From the NCBI RefSeq assembly GCF_030646165.1, contig NZ_JAUTDO010000003.1, positions 496,001-560,000 of the forward strand: a stretch of 64,000 bases of DNA, written 5' to 3'. The notes below the pieces were generated by a model that saw only the letters and a list, made by a program, of their open reading frames with translations, did not search any database and was not told the DNA's origin. The position numbers and the translations under genes are program-made. Of this stretch, positions 1-8,657 are shown piece after piece. The DNA is from Conexibacter sp. CPCC 206217 (lineage in GTDB: Bacteria; Actinomycetota; Thermoleophilia; Solirubrobacterales; Solirubrobacteraceae). Numbering within the stretch: the stretch's first letter is position 1; every line of letters starts with the position of its first letter.

Positions 1-1
1 C

Positions 2-661
2 GATGCGCTCGCCGCGCGGCTGCCGGATCGCTCGGCGGCGGCGCCATGGCAGACGCGGGTGCAGGCCGTGATGTGGTTTCACCCAGCCGGGACGGCCGCG
101 CTGGACCAGCTGCCGCCGCGTTTGCGCGGGGAGCGGACGGTGCCGCTGACGATCGGCGCGTTCATCCGCTACCTCGACACGCCCGTCGGCGCCTACAGCG
201 AGGTGCTGGCGTCGCCGCTGCTGCTGGCGCGCGCCCCGCTGCCGGCCGCCGTCGTGCCGTTCATCGCGGTCGACTCGCTCGCCTCGATCCACGGCGGCCG
301 CGCGAACTGGGCGCTGCCGAAGACGCTCGCGGCGTTCGAATGGACCGCCACGCCCGACCAGCTCGGCCGGACCGCCTTCTCGGTCCACGGCAAGGGCACG
401 CACGGCTCGCTCGCGTGGTCGGTCGACGCCGCGGTCTCCCCTCGCCGCCGGCGGCTGCCGGTCCGCTTCCCCCTGCGCGACGTGCAGCTGACGCCGGACG
501 GGCGCGAGCTGGACATCCCGATCGCAGTCGCCGGCCGCGGGCAGCTCGCGACCGTCGCGATCCGCAGCGACGGCCCGTCGCTCCCATCCTGGCTGCTCGC
601 CGGCCGACACCGGGCGATCGTCCTGCCGCAGGCCCGCATGACCTTCGGCGCGCCGCGCTGA
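2..661 (+). CDS. acetoacetate decarboxylase-like protein, 5' partial
   Basis: The frame is open from the left edge, so the true start lies outside the window; 219 codons are visible. The protein resembles the acetoacetate decarboxylase superfamily: an N-terminal stretch PWQTRVQAVMWFHPA, a central GGRANWALPKTLAAFEW and a compact beta-rich C-terminus ending in MTFGAPR. In true acetoacetate decarboxylase a Lys-Lys pair follows Gly-Tyr-Pro; here one lysine is kept (LPK) and the second position is Thr, so decarboxylase activity is uncertain and a related enolase/aldolase-like role in secondary metabolism is possible. It is convergent with the MFS gene on the other strand, with a hairpin between them. 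Confidence 0.75.
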   Translation, partial: DALAARLPDRSAAAPWQTRVQAVMWFHPAGTAALDQLPPRLRGERTVPLTIGAFIRYLDTPVGAYSEVLASPLLLARAPLPAAVVPFIAVDSLASIHGGRANWALPKTLAAFEWTATPDQLGRTAFSVHGKGTHGSLAWSVDAAVSPRRRRLPVRFPLRDVQLTPDGRELDIPIAVAGRGQLATVAIRSDGPSLPSWLLAGRHRAIVLPQARMTFGAPR

Positions 662-689
662 AGCGGGCGGCCAGCGCCTCGTTCCGACC

Positions 690-727
690 GAGGACCGAAG
701 GATTGCTGTCGTGCAGCAGCAGCGAAC
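690..727 (+). repeat. dispersed 38-bp repeat, copy 1 (intergenic)
   Basis: By hand alignment 30 of 38 positions match 19514-19551 inside sbcC; the shared cores are CGAAGGAT and AGCAGCAGC. Here it contributes the left side of an intergenic hairpin. Only two copies are seen in this window. Confidence 0.45.
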
Positions 728-739
728 GTGCGCTGCTGC
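716..739. terminator. hairpin between convergent genes
   Basis: Perfect 9-bp arms GCAGCAGCG (716-724) and CGCTGCTGC (731-739) with a 6-base loop sit between the ends of two convergent genes. A bidirectional transcription terminator is likely, though no T-run follows. The left arm is part of a 38-bp sequence that recurs inside sbcC. Confidence 0.5.
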
Positions 740-745
740 GTCCCC

Positions 746-1945
746 TCACCCCTCCGCGGCGACCACCGCGCTGCGCCGGGCGCTCAGGCGCCGCTCCAGC
801 AGCCACAGGCCGAGCGCGATCACGGTCGTTGCGACGCCGACCGCGCTGACGGCGTCCCAGCCGCCGAAGTCCCACAGCGCGGACGCGAGGCCGGAGCCGA
901 GCGCGGCGGCGATGAAGTTGCCGGTCATGTACGCCGTCGTCAGGCGGCTGCGCGCCTCCGGGCGCAGCGCATAGATGACCGACTGGTTGGTGATGTGCTG
1001 GCCCTGGACGCCGAGGTCGAGCACGAGCAGGCCGGCGATCAGCGGCACGACCGAGCTGCCGCCGAGGTCCAAGAGGATCCATCCCGCGCAGATCGCGAGC
1101 CAGAAGCAGGCGGTCGCCGCGCGCGCGAGGCCGCGGTCGGCGAGCCGGCCGGCGCCCTGGGCGGTCAGCGCTCCCACCAGGCCCGCGAGCCCGAACAGGC
1201 CGATCGTCCCCTCCGAGTAGTTGTAGGGATCGCCGCTCAGCAGGAACGTCAACGAGGTCCACAGCAGCGTGAACGTCAGCATCCCGAGCGCGCCGTAGCC
1301 CATCCGCAGCCGCAGCGCCGGCTCCTCGCGCACGAGCGTGACGAGCGAGCGCAGCAGCTCCCTGTAGGGCGTGTCGGCGCGTGGGCCGAGCACGGGCAGC
1401 GCCCGCCACAGCGCTCCCGCCAGCACGACCATCAGGACCGCGGCGAGCGCGTAGATCGAGCGCCAGCCAGCCAGTTCGGCGACGAAGCCGCTGACGGTGC
1501 GGGCGAGCAGGATGCCGATCAGCAGGCCGCTCATGACGGTGCCGACGACCTTGCCGCGCTCCTCGTCGGCGGCGAGGTCGCCGGCGAACGGCACGAAGAT
1601 CTGCGTCACGACGGAGGTCACGCCGACGACCGTTATCGCCAGCAGCAGCGGGCCGATCCCCGGTGCCAGCGCTGCCGCGGCGAGCGCGGCGGCGCAGATC
1701 AGCAGCATCCGCACGATCAGCGTGCGCCGCTCGACGAGGTCGCCGAGCGGGACCAGCAGCAGCAGTCCGGCGGCGTAGCCGACCTGCGAGAACGTGACGA
1801 TCAGCCCGGCAAGGCCGACGCTGGTGCCGAGCTTGTCGGCGATCACGTCCAGCAGCGGCTGCGCGTAGTAGAGGTTCGCGACCGTCGTGCCGGTCGCGAA
1901 CGCCAGCAGCAGCACGAGGCGGCGGTCGAGGTGTTGTTTCGGCAC
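746..1945 (-). CDS. MFS transporter
   Basis: A 399-residue polytopic membrane protein with about 12 hydrophobic segments. It has the NLYYAQPLLD stretch near residue 25 and the loop-2 motif LGDLVERR around residue 68 that are typical of the major facilitator superfamily, in the subgroup often annotated as arabinose/drug efflux. It probably exports small molecules by proton antiport; the substrate cannot be read from sequence. The start is GTG at 1945 (MPKQHLDRR). It is transcribed alone, convergent with the gene to its left and divergent from the secreted repeat protein to its right. Confidence 0.9.
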   Translation of the reverse strand: MPKQHLDRRLVLLLAFATGTTVANLYYAQPLLDVIADKLGTSVGLAGLIVTFSQVGYAAGLLLLVPLGDLVERRTLIVRMLLICAAALAAAALAPGIGPLLLAITVVGVTSVVTQIFVPFAGDLAADEERGKVVGTVMSGLLIGILLARTVSGFVAELAGWRSIYALAAVLMVVLAGALWRALPVLGPRADTPYRELLRSLVTLVREEPALRLRMGYGALGMLTFTLLWTSLTFLLSGDPYNYSEGTIGLFGLAGLVGALTAQGAGRLADRGLARAATACFWLAICAGWILLDLGGSSVVPLIAGLLVLDLGVQGQHITNQSVIYALRPEARSRLTTAYMTGNFIAAALGSGLASALWDFGGWDAVSAVGVATTVIALGLWLLERRLSARRSAVVAAEG

Positions 1946-2200
1946 CGTTCAAACCTAGCGCCGCGCCGTCGCGCGGCCCCGCCCGACCATTCGTCCGTTT
2001 TCCGTCATCACGTCCGAGGCGCAGCGGGAGGTTTAACGAGCTTTCGGCATGGTTGGTCTTCCAGGGTTTCATTGATTAGTAAAACTGGCGCACAGGAACT
2101 TGTTTTCGGTTCATGCAGGTGGGAATCCGGTCGATGTTGGGTTCGGAGCGTGTGCACGGAGCCGCGCTCGACAGGGGTACCACCACTTCGAGGAGAACCG

Positions 2201-5200
2201 ATGTCCGGGAGGCATGCGGTCCGCGTCGCGCTGCTCGCGCTTGCGCTGATCGCCATCTACGCCAGCGCGGCCCCCGCCGCGCAGGTGACGGTTCAGCCGT
2301 CGCCGGCTGAAGCGCGCACGTTCAGCACCACCGACGGCGGCTGGAGCAGCGCCGTCGACTACAACGGCCTCGTCTGCATACCGGGCGTCACCTGCCCGTC
2401 GGCGACGCCCAGCCACCAGGCCGCCAACGGCACCGGCGGCGCCAGAGACGGCTACCTGCGCAACAGCTTCGCCACGTTGCTCGGCGTGCTCTCCACGACG
2501 ACGATCGCGTGGTCCTCGCCCAGCTTCGTCGCCCCCACGGGGACCGATGCGGCGACGCTGTCGGTCAACGTGCGACCGCAGATCGCGAGCCTCCTGGCGA
2601 TCGGCTCGGCCAGACTCGACATGCGCATCGTCGACGTCGCCGACGGCACCAGATCGACGCTCGTCGCGAGCGTCCCGATCACGACCGCGTCGTCCAGCTT
2701 CGGGCCCGTCCAGGTGACGGTGCCGCCAAGCGCCGTCGTCGCCGGGCGCACGTACAGAGTGCAGCTCGACACCGCGCTCACGACGTCGGTCTCGGCCGTC
2801 ACCAGCGGCACGGTCGACCTCGACGACGTCGTCCTCAGACTGACCGACCTCGAGCCGCCGACCGGCCTCGCCGCCTCCTTCCAGAGCAGCGGCCCGAGCA
2901 TCGACGGCTTCGTCGATCCCGTTGGCCAGAGCACGTCGGTGACCGTCGACTACGGCCTCACCGCCGCCTACGGCACGACCAGTTCGCCGGTCGTCGTCAG
3001 CGGCAGTGGCGCGCAGCCGTTCTCCGTCGGGCTCGGCGGTCTCACGCCCGGCGCGACCTATCACTACCGCGTCACCGCGACCAACGCGGACGGCACGGCC
3101 CAGACGACGGACGCGACCTTCCTCGCCCCCACGTCGCCGACGAATTCACCGCCGTTGGTGACCGGCTCCGGCAACAGCCGCAACCGCACGGCGACGTTCG
3201 GCTACCCCGGTGACGTGACCTCCGCAAGCGTCGAGGTGCTCGACAGAGACGGCAGCGTGATCGACACGATCGACGACGCGGACGCCGACGGCTCCGTCGC
3301 GATCGTGCTGCCGGACGCCGATGGCACCTACGGCGTGCGTGTCGTGCGCGAGAACGCCAGCGGCGTCAGATCGACGAGCGCGACGGTCCCCGCGGCGCTC
3401 GATCGCATCGCGCCGAGCACCGCCCTCGTCGACCTCAGAGTCACGCCGGCCGTCTCCTCCGACAGGCGGCGCACGGGCAGCTTCGTGATGCCCGGCGACG
3501 CGATGTCCGCGACCGCCCAGGTGATCGACGCCGGCGGCAGAGACGTCGGCGCGCCGGTCGCCGCGATCGGCGGCACCGCGGTCGTCCAGCTCGGCACGGC
3601 CGACGGCGACTACCGAGTGCGGCTGACGCTGCTCGACGCGGCCGGCAACGCCGCGATCGTGGTCAGCGACCCGGTCACGCTCGACGCGACCGCGCCCACC
3701 GCCGGCGGCGCCCCGACCGTCACCGGCCCCGGCAACAGCCGCGACCGCGACGTCAGATTCGACCGCGACCTGACCACCTTGGTCGCGACGATCGAGGTCC
3801 TCGACAGAGACGGCAGAGTCGTCGTCGACGCGGCGGTTGCGGTCGGGCTCGGCGACGGCAGAATCACGCTGCCCGACCTCGACGGCGACTACACCGTCGT
3901 CGTCGTGCAGACCGACGCGAGCGGCAACGCGGCGACGACGCCGCCGACTGCGATCGTGCTCGACCGCGCGGCTCCGGATCCCGGCCCGGCGCCGACCGTG
4001 AGAGGGCTCGATCCGTCGCTCGACCGCGACGTCACGTTCACGCGTGCCGGCGACGCCGCGACGGCCGTGATCGAGGTGTTCGACGCGAACGGAATCCTCG
4101 TCCTGAGCATCCCGGTCGCCTCCGGCGGCAGCGCGACGGTCAGTTTGCCGGACACCGACGGCAGCTACAGCGTGCGGGTCAGACAGACCGACGCGACCGG
4201 CAACAGCGCGGTAACGCCCGCGACGACGGTGACGCTCGATCGCGGCGCCCCGGTGCCCGGCCCGGCGCCCACCGTCACCGGCCCCGTCAGCAGCCGCGAC
4301 CGGACCGTCGCGTTCACGCGCGCCCCGGAGACGACGCAGGCGACGATCGAGGTGCTCGACGCCAGCGGCGACGTCGTCGCGACGGTGCAGGTCCCCAGCG
4401 GCGACGACGCCGGTGTGACGCTGCCCGCGCTCGACGGCGACTACCGCGTCCGTGTGCGGCAGGAGAACAGATTCGGGATCGCCTCGGTGACCCCGCTGAC
4501 GACCGTCACGCTCGACACCGCACCGCCCGACGCCGGCCCCGCGCCGGTCGTCACCGGCGCGCCCGACGCGCTGACGGTCACGTTCAGACGCGCACCGGAC
4601 GCGGCGACCGCGACGATCGAGGTGCTCGACGCCAGCGGCAGAGCGATCGTGACGATCCCCGTCCCGACGGGTGACACCGGCACCGTCGACCTGCCCGACG
4701 TGGCGGGCGACTACACGATCCGCGTCGTGCAGACCGATGCCGCGGGCAACAGCGCGACGACGCCGATCGCGACTGTCAGGCGCGCTGCGGCGATACCGCC
4801 GACCAGAGGAGATGACGGTGGCGGCGACGGGGGCGGCAGAGGCGGGACCGGCGGCACGGGCGGCGGCGCAGGTGGCGGAGGCGGTGGCGGAACGGGCGGC
4901 GCCGGCGCCGGCGCCCTGCCGATCACCGATCCCGGCCAGTTCGGGACGGCCCTGAGTCAGTGCTTCGGCGGCGATGTCGTGCTGACCGACGTGACGCTGC
5001 GCGGGGCACGTGTGAGCGTCGCAGGCCTGACGCGCTACGCGCCGGGCACGACGGTCACGATCGTCGATCTCGCCGGCCAAAGAGCCGGCAGCGCTGTCAC
5101 CGACGCCAGCGGCCGCTTCAGCGCCGCCGTCACCGCGCCGCGCGCAGCGAGAGCGCGGCTGGCGGGCGGCTACCGCGCGGTCGTCGGCGGAGCCCGTTCG

Positions 5201-5512
5201 CGCGTCGTGAAGGTGCGACGCGCGAACGTGCTGACCGACGTGACCGTGCGCGGCACGACGCTCACGATCCGCGGCCGCGTCGACGTGACGCGCCTCGGCA
5301 GGCTGAAGCGCCTGCGCGCCTATGGCGGCGCCGGCGCGGCGGCCTGCAGAAGATCGGCGCAGCTGAGACCGGTCGCCACGCCGCTCGTGAACCGCCGCAC
5401 CGGCGTCTACACGATGCGCGTGAGAGCGCCGACCGGCACCGGCAAGCTGATCCTGCGCACCCGCGCGTTCGGCACCAAGCTGGCCAGCCGCAGCTCGTTC
5501 CTCGTGAAGTAG
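2201..5512 (+). CDS. secreted multi-Ig-repeat protein
   Basis: This 1103-residue protein starts at ATG 2201 behind an AGGAG at 2191-2195. It opens with a signal peptide (hydrophobic core LLALALIAIYASAAPAA), followed by a non-repetitive beta domain and a fibronectin-III-like module ending near residue 310 with LTPGATYHYRVTATNADG. Six tandem Ig-like repeats of about 92 residues follow (roughly 314-868), each built around IEVLDASG, LPDxDGxY and a TVTLDxxAP boundary. A Gly-rich linker (about 871-906) leads to a basic C-terminal domain with recurring LTDVTxRG. No cell-wall sorting motif or C-terminal anchor is seen. A role in surface adhesion or as cell-envelope scaffold is inferred from architecture only. 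Arg codons are predominantly AGA. Confidence 0.9.
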   Translation: MSGRHAVRVALLALALIAIYASAAPAAQVTVQPSPAEARTFSTTDGGWSSAVDYNGLVCIPGVTCPSATPSHQAANGTGGARDGYLRNSFATLLGVLSTTTIAWSSPSFVAPTGTDAATLSVNVRPQIASLLAIGSARLDMRIVDVADGTRSTLVASVPITTASSSFGPVQVTVPPSAVVAGRTYRVQLDTALTTSVSAVTSGTVDLDDVVLRLTDLEPPTGLAASFQSSGPSIDGFVDPVGQSTSVTVDYGLTAAYGTTSSPVVVSGSGAQPFSVGLGGLTPGATYHYRVTATNADGTAQTTDATFLAPTSPTNSPPLVTGSGNSRNRTATFGYPGDVTSASVEVLDRDGSVIDTIDDADADGSVAIVLPDADGTYGVRVVRENASGVRSTSATVPAALDRIAPSTALVDLRVTPAVSSDRRRTGSFVMPGDAMSATAQVIDAGGRDVGAPVAAIGGTAVVQLGTADGDYRVRLTLLDAAGNAAIVVSDPVTLDATAPTAGGAPTVTGPGNSRDRDVRFDRDLTTLVATIEVLDRDGRVVVDAAVAVGLGDGRITLPDLDGDYTVVVVQTDASGNAATTPPTAIVLDRAAPDPGPAPTVRGLDPSLDRDVTFTRAGDAATAVIEVFDANGILVLSIPVASGGSATVSLPDTDGSYSVRVRQTDATGNSAVTPATTVTLDRGAPVPGPAPTVTGPVSSRDRTVAFTRAPETTQATIEVLDASGDVVATVQVPSGDDAGVTLPALDGDYRVRVRQENRFGIASVTPLTTVTLDTAPPDAGPAPVVTGAPDALTVTFRRAPDAATATIEVLDASGRAIVTIPVPTGDTGTVDLPDVAGDYTIRVVQTDAAGNSATTPIATVRRAAAIPPTRGDDGGGDGGGRGGTGGTGGGAGGGGGGGTGGAGAGALPITDPGQFGTALSQCFGGDVVLTDVTLRGARVSVAGLTRYAPGTTVTIVDLAGQRAGSAVTDASGRFSAAVTAPRAARARLAGGYRAVVGGARSRVVKVRRANVLTDVTVRGTTLTIRGRVDVTRLGRLKRLRAYGGAGAAACRRSAQLRPVATPLVNRRTGVYTMRVRAPTGTGKLILRTRAFGTKLASRSSFLVK
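3142..4802 (+). repeat. six tandem Ig-like coding repeats (~280 bp each)
   Basis: Repeat boundaries fall near 3142, 3425, 3708, 3985, 4261 and 4540. Copies 3-6 are the most alike (GPAPTV at the start, ATIEVLDASG in the middle); copies 1-2 have diverged. The near-constant unit length and graded similarity suggest expansion by duplication within the gene. Confidence 0.8.
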
Positions 5513-5587
5513 AGGCGATGCGCCCGGCGGCCGCGGACGGGAACGGATTCCCACCCGCGGCCGCCATGTCGCGCCCGCGCAAAGGCT

Positions 5588-6016
5588 TCAGCCACCCACC
5601 TCCGGCGGCAGCGCTCTCGGGCCGTCCGGGTAGAGGTCGGCGAGGGTCTCGGGGGTCATCTCCAGCGTGTTCGCCGCCTCCAGCGGGGCGCCGACGACGA
5701 GCCAGAGGGCGTCCGCGTCGGTGTCGTTGAAGAGCTGGCGCAGGGTGCGCGGCTCGACCAGCAACGTCGACAGCGGCGCCAGCGTCAGGCGCTCCTCCTC
5801 GCCGATCCGCACGCGGCCGGTTCCCTCCAGCACGACGTACAGTTCGTGCTGCGTCGCGTGGCGGTGCCAGGTCGACGCCTCGCCGGGCTTCAAGCGCCAC
5901 AGCCGCGCGCCGAACACGGTCGAGCCGAGCTGCTTGGCGAGGTCTGTGTTGTCAACGCCCATCATGTTCGAGGGCCGCCAGAACGCCTCCGCGGCCGGCA
6001 GGACTCTGTAGCTCAT
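5588..6016 (-). CDS. cupin-domain protein
   Basis: A 142-residue single-domain cupin. Cupin motif 1 reads WHRHATQHELYVVLEGTG (around residue 45), with two His and the Glu that normally bind a metal; the second motif around FNDTDADALWLVV lacks an obvious metal-binding His. The start is ATG 6016 (MSYRVLPAAEAF). Such small cupins act as dioxygenase-like enzymes, isomerases or sugar/metabolite sensors; no substrate can be assigned. It is divergent from the DtxR-type regulator gene, with 228 bp between them that hold only GC-rich sequence and the regulator's AT-richer promoter region. Confidence 0.85.
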   Translation of the reverse strand: MSYRVLPAAEAFWRPSNMMGVDNTDLAKQLGSTVFGARLWRLKPGEASTWHRHATQHELYVVLEGTGRVRIGEEERLTLAPLSTLLVEPRTLRQLFNDTDADALWLVVGAPLEAANTLEMTPETLADLYPDGPRALPPEVGG

Positions 6017-6244
6017 CGCCGCAGCGTAGCGGCGCTTCGGCACGCCGTATCCCGCGCCGTTGCGGGGCTTCCCGGAGCCGGATGGGGTTTCCCCCGATGG
6101 TCCGGGGGACGGTGCGGCGGGGGGATCGGCGCATGCCGGTTCATCCCTCTCGCAGAAGGAGCACGTCGCCGCCAATTCCGACCCCGTGACTCGGTCTTTT
6201 TAGCGGCTGGCTATCTTTAGCGCCTTGCGTTATCCTTTCAGCCC

Positions 6245-6718
6245 ATGACGGAGCCGATGACCTCCCCCAGCCGCGCAGAGGCGCGTTACCTCGAGACGAT
6301 CGCCACGCTTGGCGGCGATCGGCACAGCGTCGCCGCCGCCGCGGTCGCTCGTTCGCTGGACCTGTCGGCCCCGACCGTCCACGAGATGCTCCGTCGTCTC
6401 TCGCGCGACGGCTATATCGAGAGAGCCGCAGCGCGCGGCTGGCAGCTGACCGCCACCGGACGCCATGAGGCCGCCGCGGTGCGACGCCGCCGCTCCGTCG
6501 TGGAGCGCTTCCTGCGCACGCAGACGACGATCCCCAGCGAGGAGATCGCCGAGGAGGCCGACCACCTGCTGGCCGCGATCTCCCCGAAGCTGGAGCAGCA
6601 CCTTCGCCTCGCCAGTTGGACAGGCGAGCGCCCGTGCGACGCCAGCCCCGTGGGCGACCGCGTCCGCACCACGCCGACGCGCCCCGCCGCCCCGCGCCGC
6701 CCGCGCGCGGCGCGCTGA
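6245..6718 (+). CDS. DtxR/MntR-family metal-dependent transcriptional regulator
   Basis: 157 residues. An N-terminal winged helix (VARSLDLSAPTVHEMLRRLSRDGYIER) is followed by a dimerisation helix region with IPSEEIAEEADHLLAAIS and a short Cys-containing tail (GERPCDASPVGD) that lines up with the usual CPHGNPI segment. This is the two-domain layout of iron- or manganese-responsive DtxR/MntR repressors without the SH3-like third domain. ATG 6245 and ATG 6257 are both possible starts; no strong ribosome binding site helps. The upstream bases carry two TTTAGCG direct repeats that could be its own operator, but they do not match the DtxR or MntR consensus. Confidence 0.8.
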   Translation: MTEPMTSPSRAEARYLETIATLGGDRHSVAAAAVARSLDLSAPTVHEMLRRLSRDGYIERAAARGWQLTATGRHEAAAVRRRRSVVERFLRTQTTIPSEEIAEEADHLLAAISPKLEQHLRLASWTGERPCDASPVGDRVRTTPTRPAAPRRPRAAR

Positions 6719-6744
6719 TGTAGTTCGACCACAGTCGAATTACA
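6719..6744. promoter_or_regulatory. inverted repeat, putative operator
   Basis: Arms TTCGAC and GTCGAA flank CACA, and the dyad extends outward as TGTAG...TTACA with one mismatch. It begins at the base after the regulator's stop codon. It overlaps a plausible -10 (TACACT, 6740-6745) for the oxidoreductase that starts at 6754, which favours an operator over a terminator. Confidence 0.5.
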
Positions 6745-6753
6745 CTGGGTCGC

Positions 6754-7722
6754 ATGAGCGACTCCGACAACACCAGATGGACCGGTACGGCCTCGACCGT
6801 CGACCCGACGAGCCTCGCCGCGCCGACGCGTGAGCGGATCGGCGCCGCCGGCGTCTGGCTGGGATCGCTCGCGATCGCCTCCGCGCGCGACGGTGCTGCC
6901 GCGGCCGTCGAGATCGAGCGGCTCGGCTACGGCGCGCTGTGGTTCGGCGAAACGCCCGTCGGCAAGGAGGCGTTCGTGCACGCCGGGCAGTTGCTGGCCG
7001 CGACCGAGGCGATCGTCGTCGCGACCGGGATCGCGAACATCTGGGCGCGTGACGCGTACGCCGCCAACGCCGCGGCGGAGGCGCTCGGCGAGGACCATCC
7101 CGGGCGCTTCCTGCTCGGCCTCGGCGTCAGCCACGCGCCGCTCGTCGACGTGCGCGGCCACGACTACGGCAGACCGCTGAGCGCGATGCGCGCCTACCTC
7201 GACGGGCTCGACGCCGCGCCCTACGCGGCGCCGCGCCCCGATCCGGCGGTCCCGCGCGTGCTGGCCGCGCTGCGGCCGAAGATGCTGGAGCTGTCGCGCG
7301 ACCGCAGCGCCGGCGCGCATCCCTACCTGACGACCCCGGAGCACACCGCGCAGGCGCGCGAGCTGCTCGGGCCGCAGCCGCTGCTGGCACCGGAGCAGAC
7401 CGTCGTCGTCGATCCGGAGCCGGAGCGGGCGCGCGCCGCCGGGCGTGCGTTCCTCGCCGCGTACCTCGCGCTGCCGAACTACACGCGCAACCTGCTGAAG
7501 CTCGGCTTCGACGAGCAGGACGTCGCCGACGGCGGCAGCGACAGGCTGGTCGACGCGCTCATCGCCTGGGGCGACGCCGAGACGGTCGCGCAGAAGATCC
7601 GCGCCCACCATCAGGCGGGCGCGGACCATGTCGCGATCCAGCCGCTGTCGACGACGCTCGACGGTCAGCTTGTCCAGCTGAGCGAGCTGGCGCCGGTGCT
7701 GGCGCTCGGCGGCCGCGGCTGA
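6754..7722 (+). CDS. LLM-class F420-dependent oxidoreductase
   Basis: 322 residues with the luciferase-like TIM-barrel pattern: GVWLGSLAIA at the first strand, ERLGYGALWFGETP, ANIWARDAYAANAAAEAL, HPGRFLLGLGVSHAPLV, and a C-terminal GADHVAIQPLS. This matches the probable F420-dependent subfamily (TIGR03620 type) common in actinobacteria. It likely performs hydride transfer between reduced F420 and an unknown substrate in the cytoplasm. The start is ATG 6754; the -10-like TACACT ends only nine bases upstream, so the mRNA may be leaderless. The inverted repeat in the promoter suggests repressor control. Confidence 0.85.
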   Translation: MSDSDNTRWTGTASTVDPTSLAAPTRERIGAAGVWLGSLAIASARDGAAAAVEIERLGYGALWFGETPVGKEAFVHAGQLLAATEAIVVATGIANIWARDAYAANAAAEALGEDHPGRFLLGLGVSHAPLVDVRGHDYGRPLSAMRAYLDGLDAAPYAAPRPDPAVPRVLAALRPKMLELSRDRSAGAHPYLTTPEHTAQARELLGPQPLLAPEQTVVVDPEPERARAAGRAFLAAYLALPNYTRNLLKLGFDEQDVADGGSDRLVDALIAWGDAETVAQKIRAHHQAGADHVAIQPLSTTLDGQLVQLSELAPVLALGGRG

Positions 7723-7807
7723 CAGCCGCGCCCCGCCCCGAGCCGGTTCTTAGTCGTCTCTCAGGTGGCGTTGGTGCCATGGACTCCAAGCAACGGAGGA
7801 GTCCGCA

Positions 7808-8584
7808 GTGAATCCACGTCTCACCAGTCGCACGATCGCCGGCGCCGCGACGGTCCTCGCGCTCGCGGGCGGTGGGGTCGCCTACGCGGCCAGCGGCGAC
7901 ACCACCACGACGCAGAGCAGAACGACGACGCGTGACGGCACCGGCAGAGCTGGTCCCGGCAGAGATGGCTTCGGGCCGGGCGGGCCCGGCGGGCCGCGCT
8001 TCGGGTTCCACCACGGCGGCCCTGGCGGCGGACCCGGCATCGCCGGCTTCGGTCTCGGCTTCGGCCCAGGCGGCGGCGAGGTCGGCAGAGCGGTCGCCGA
8101 CTACCTCGGCCTGACCGAGAGAGCGCTCAGAGACCAGCTCGCCGACGGCAGATCGCTCGCCGACGTCGCCAGAGCGCAGGGCAAGACGGTCGACGGCCTG
8201 GAGGACGCGATCGTCGCGGCGACGAAGACGCAGCTCGACAGAGCGGTCGACGACGGCTGGCTCGGCGCCAGAGCGCGCGACGAGATCCTGACGCGGCTCA
8301 GAGAGCATGTCGCCGACCTTGTCGCGAGAACGCCGCCGCCCCCGCCGGCGGCCGGCAGAGCGGGCAGATTCGAGCGGCGCTCCTTCGGGCCGGGCGGCCC
8401 GCGCGGCGGCGACTGCAGACCGCCGGCGCCGGGCGACAGAACGGGCAGAGCCGCCGCCCCGGACAGAGCGGCTCCCGCCAGACCCGCCCCCGCCCCGGAC
8501 CGAGACGGCGGAGACGGCGAGCAGGGCTCCTCGACCCAGCCGGGCAGCTGGGACGGCGCAACCGTCGGCTCCACCTGGAGCTGA
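7808..8584 (+). CDS. secreted Gly/Arg-rich protein with a small helical domain
   Basis: 258 residues starting at GTG 7808 behind GGAGG (about 7796). A signal peptide (TIAGAATVLALAGGGVAYA) is followed by a Thr-rich then Gly/Pro-rich segment. A helical domain at about 98-172 (YLGLTERALRDQL, DGRSLADVARAQGKTVDGL, DEILTRLREHVADLV) resembles the small actinobacterial secreted modules that repeat 'L..G.SLA..A...G'. A disordered Pro/Arg tail ends the protein. The function is unknown. Codon use is notable: most Arg residues are AGA even though the gene is extremely GC-rich. Confidence 0.75.
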   Translation: MNPRLTSRTIAGAATVLALAGGGVAYAASGDTTTTQSRTTTRDGTGRAGPGRDGFGPGGPGGPRFGFHHGGPGGGPGIAGFGLGFGPGGGEVGRAVADYLGLTERALRDQLADGRSLADVARAQGKTVDGLEDAIVAATKTQLDRAVDDGWLGARARDEILTRLREHVADLVARTPPPPPAAGRAGRFERRSFGPGGPRGGDCRPPAPGDRTGRAAAPDRAAPARPAPAPDRDGGDGEQGSSTQPGSWDGATVGSTWS

Positions 8585-8657
8585 GGAGGACCGGCACGGG
8601 GACGGGAGCCGGACCGCGCGGCGTTGCCGCCGCCGGTCCGGCTACCCTTCCGCGCCG

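Noticed and set aside
728..2200. Upstream extension of the Ig-repeat gene frame
   Set aside because: It runs antisense through the MFS gene and lacks secretion features; the signal peptide and AGGAG site place the start at 2201.
3146..5554. Minus-strand frame of about 800 codons opposite the Ig-repeat gene
   Set aside because: It is a repetitive shadow of the plus-strand repeats, without ribosome site or recognisable motifs.
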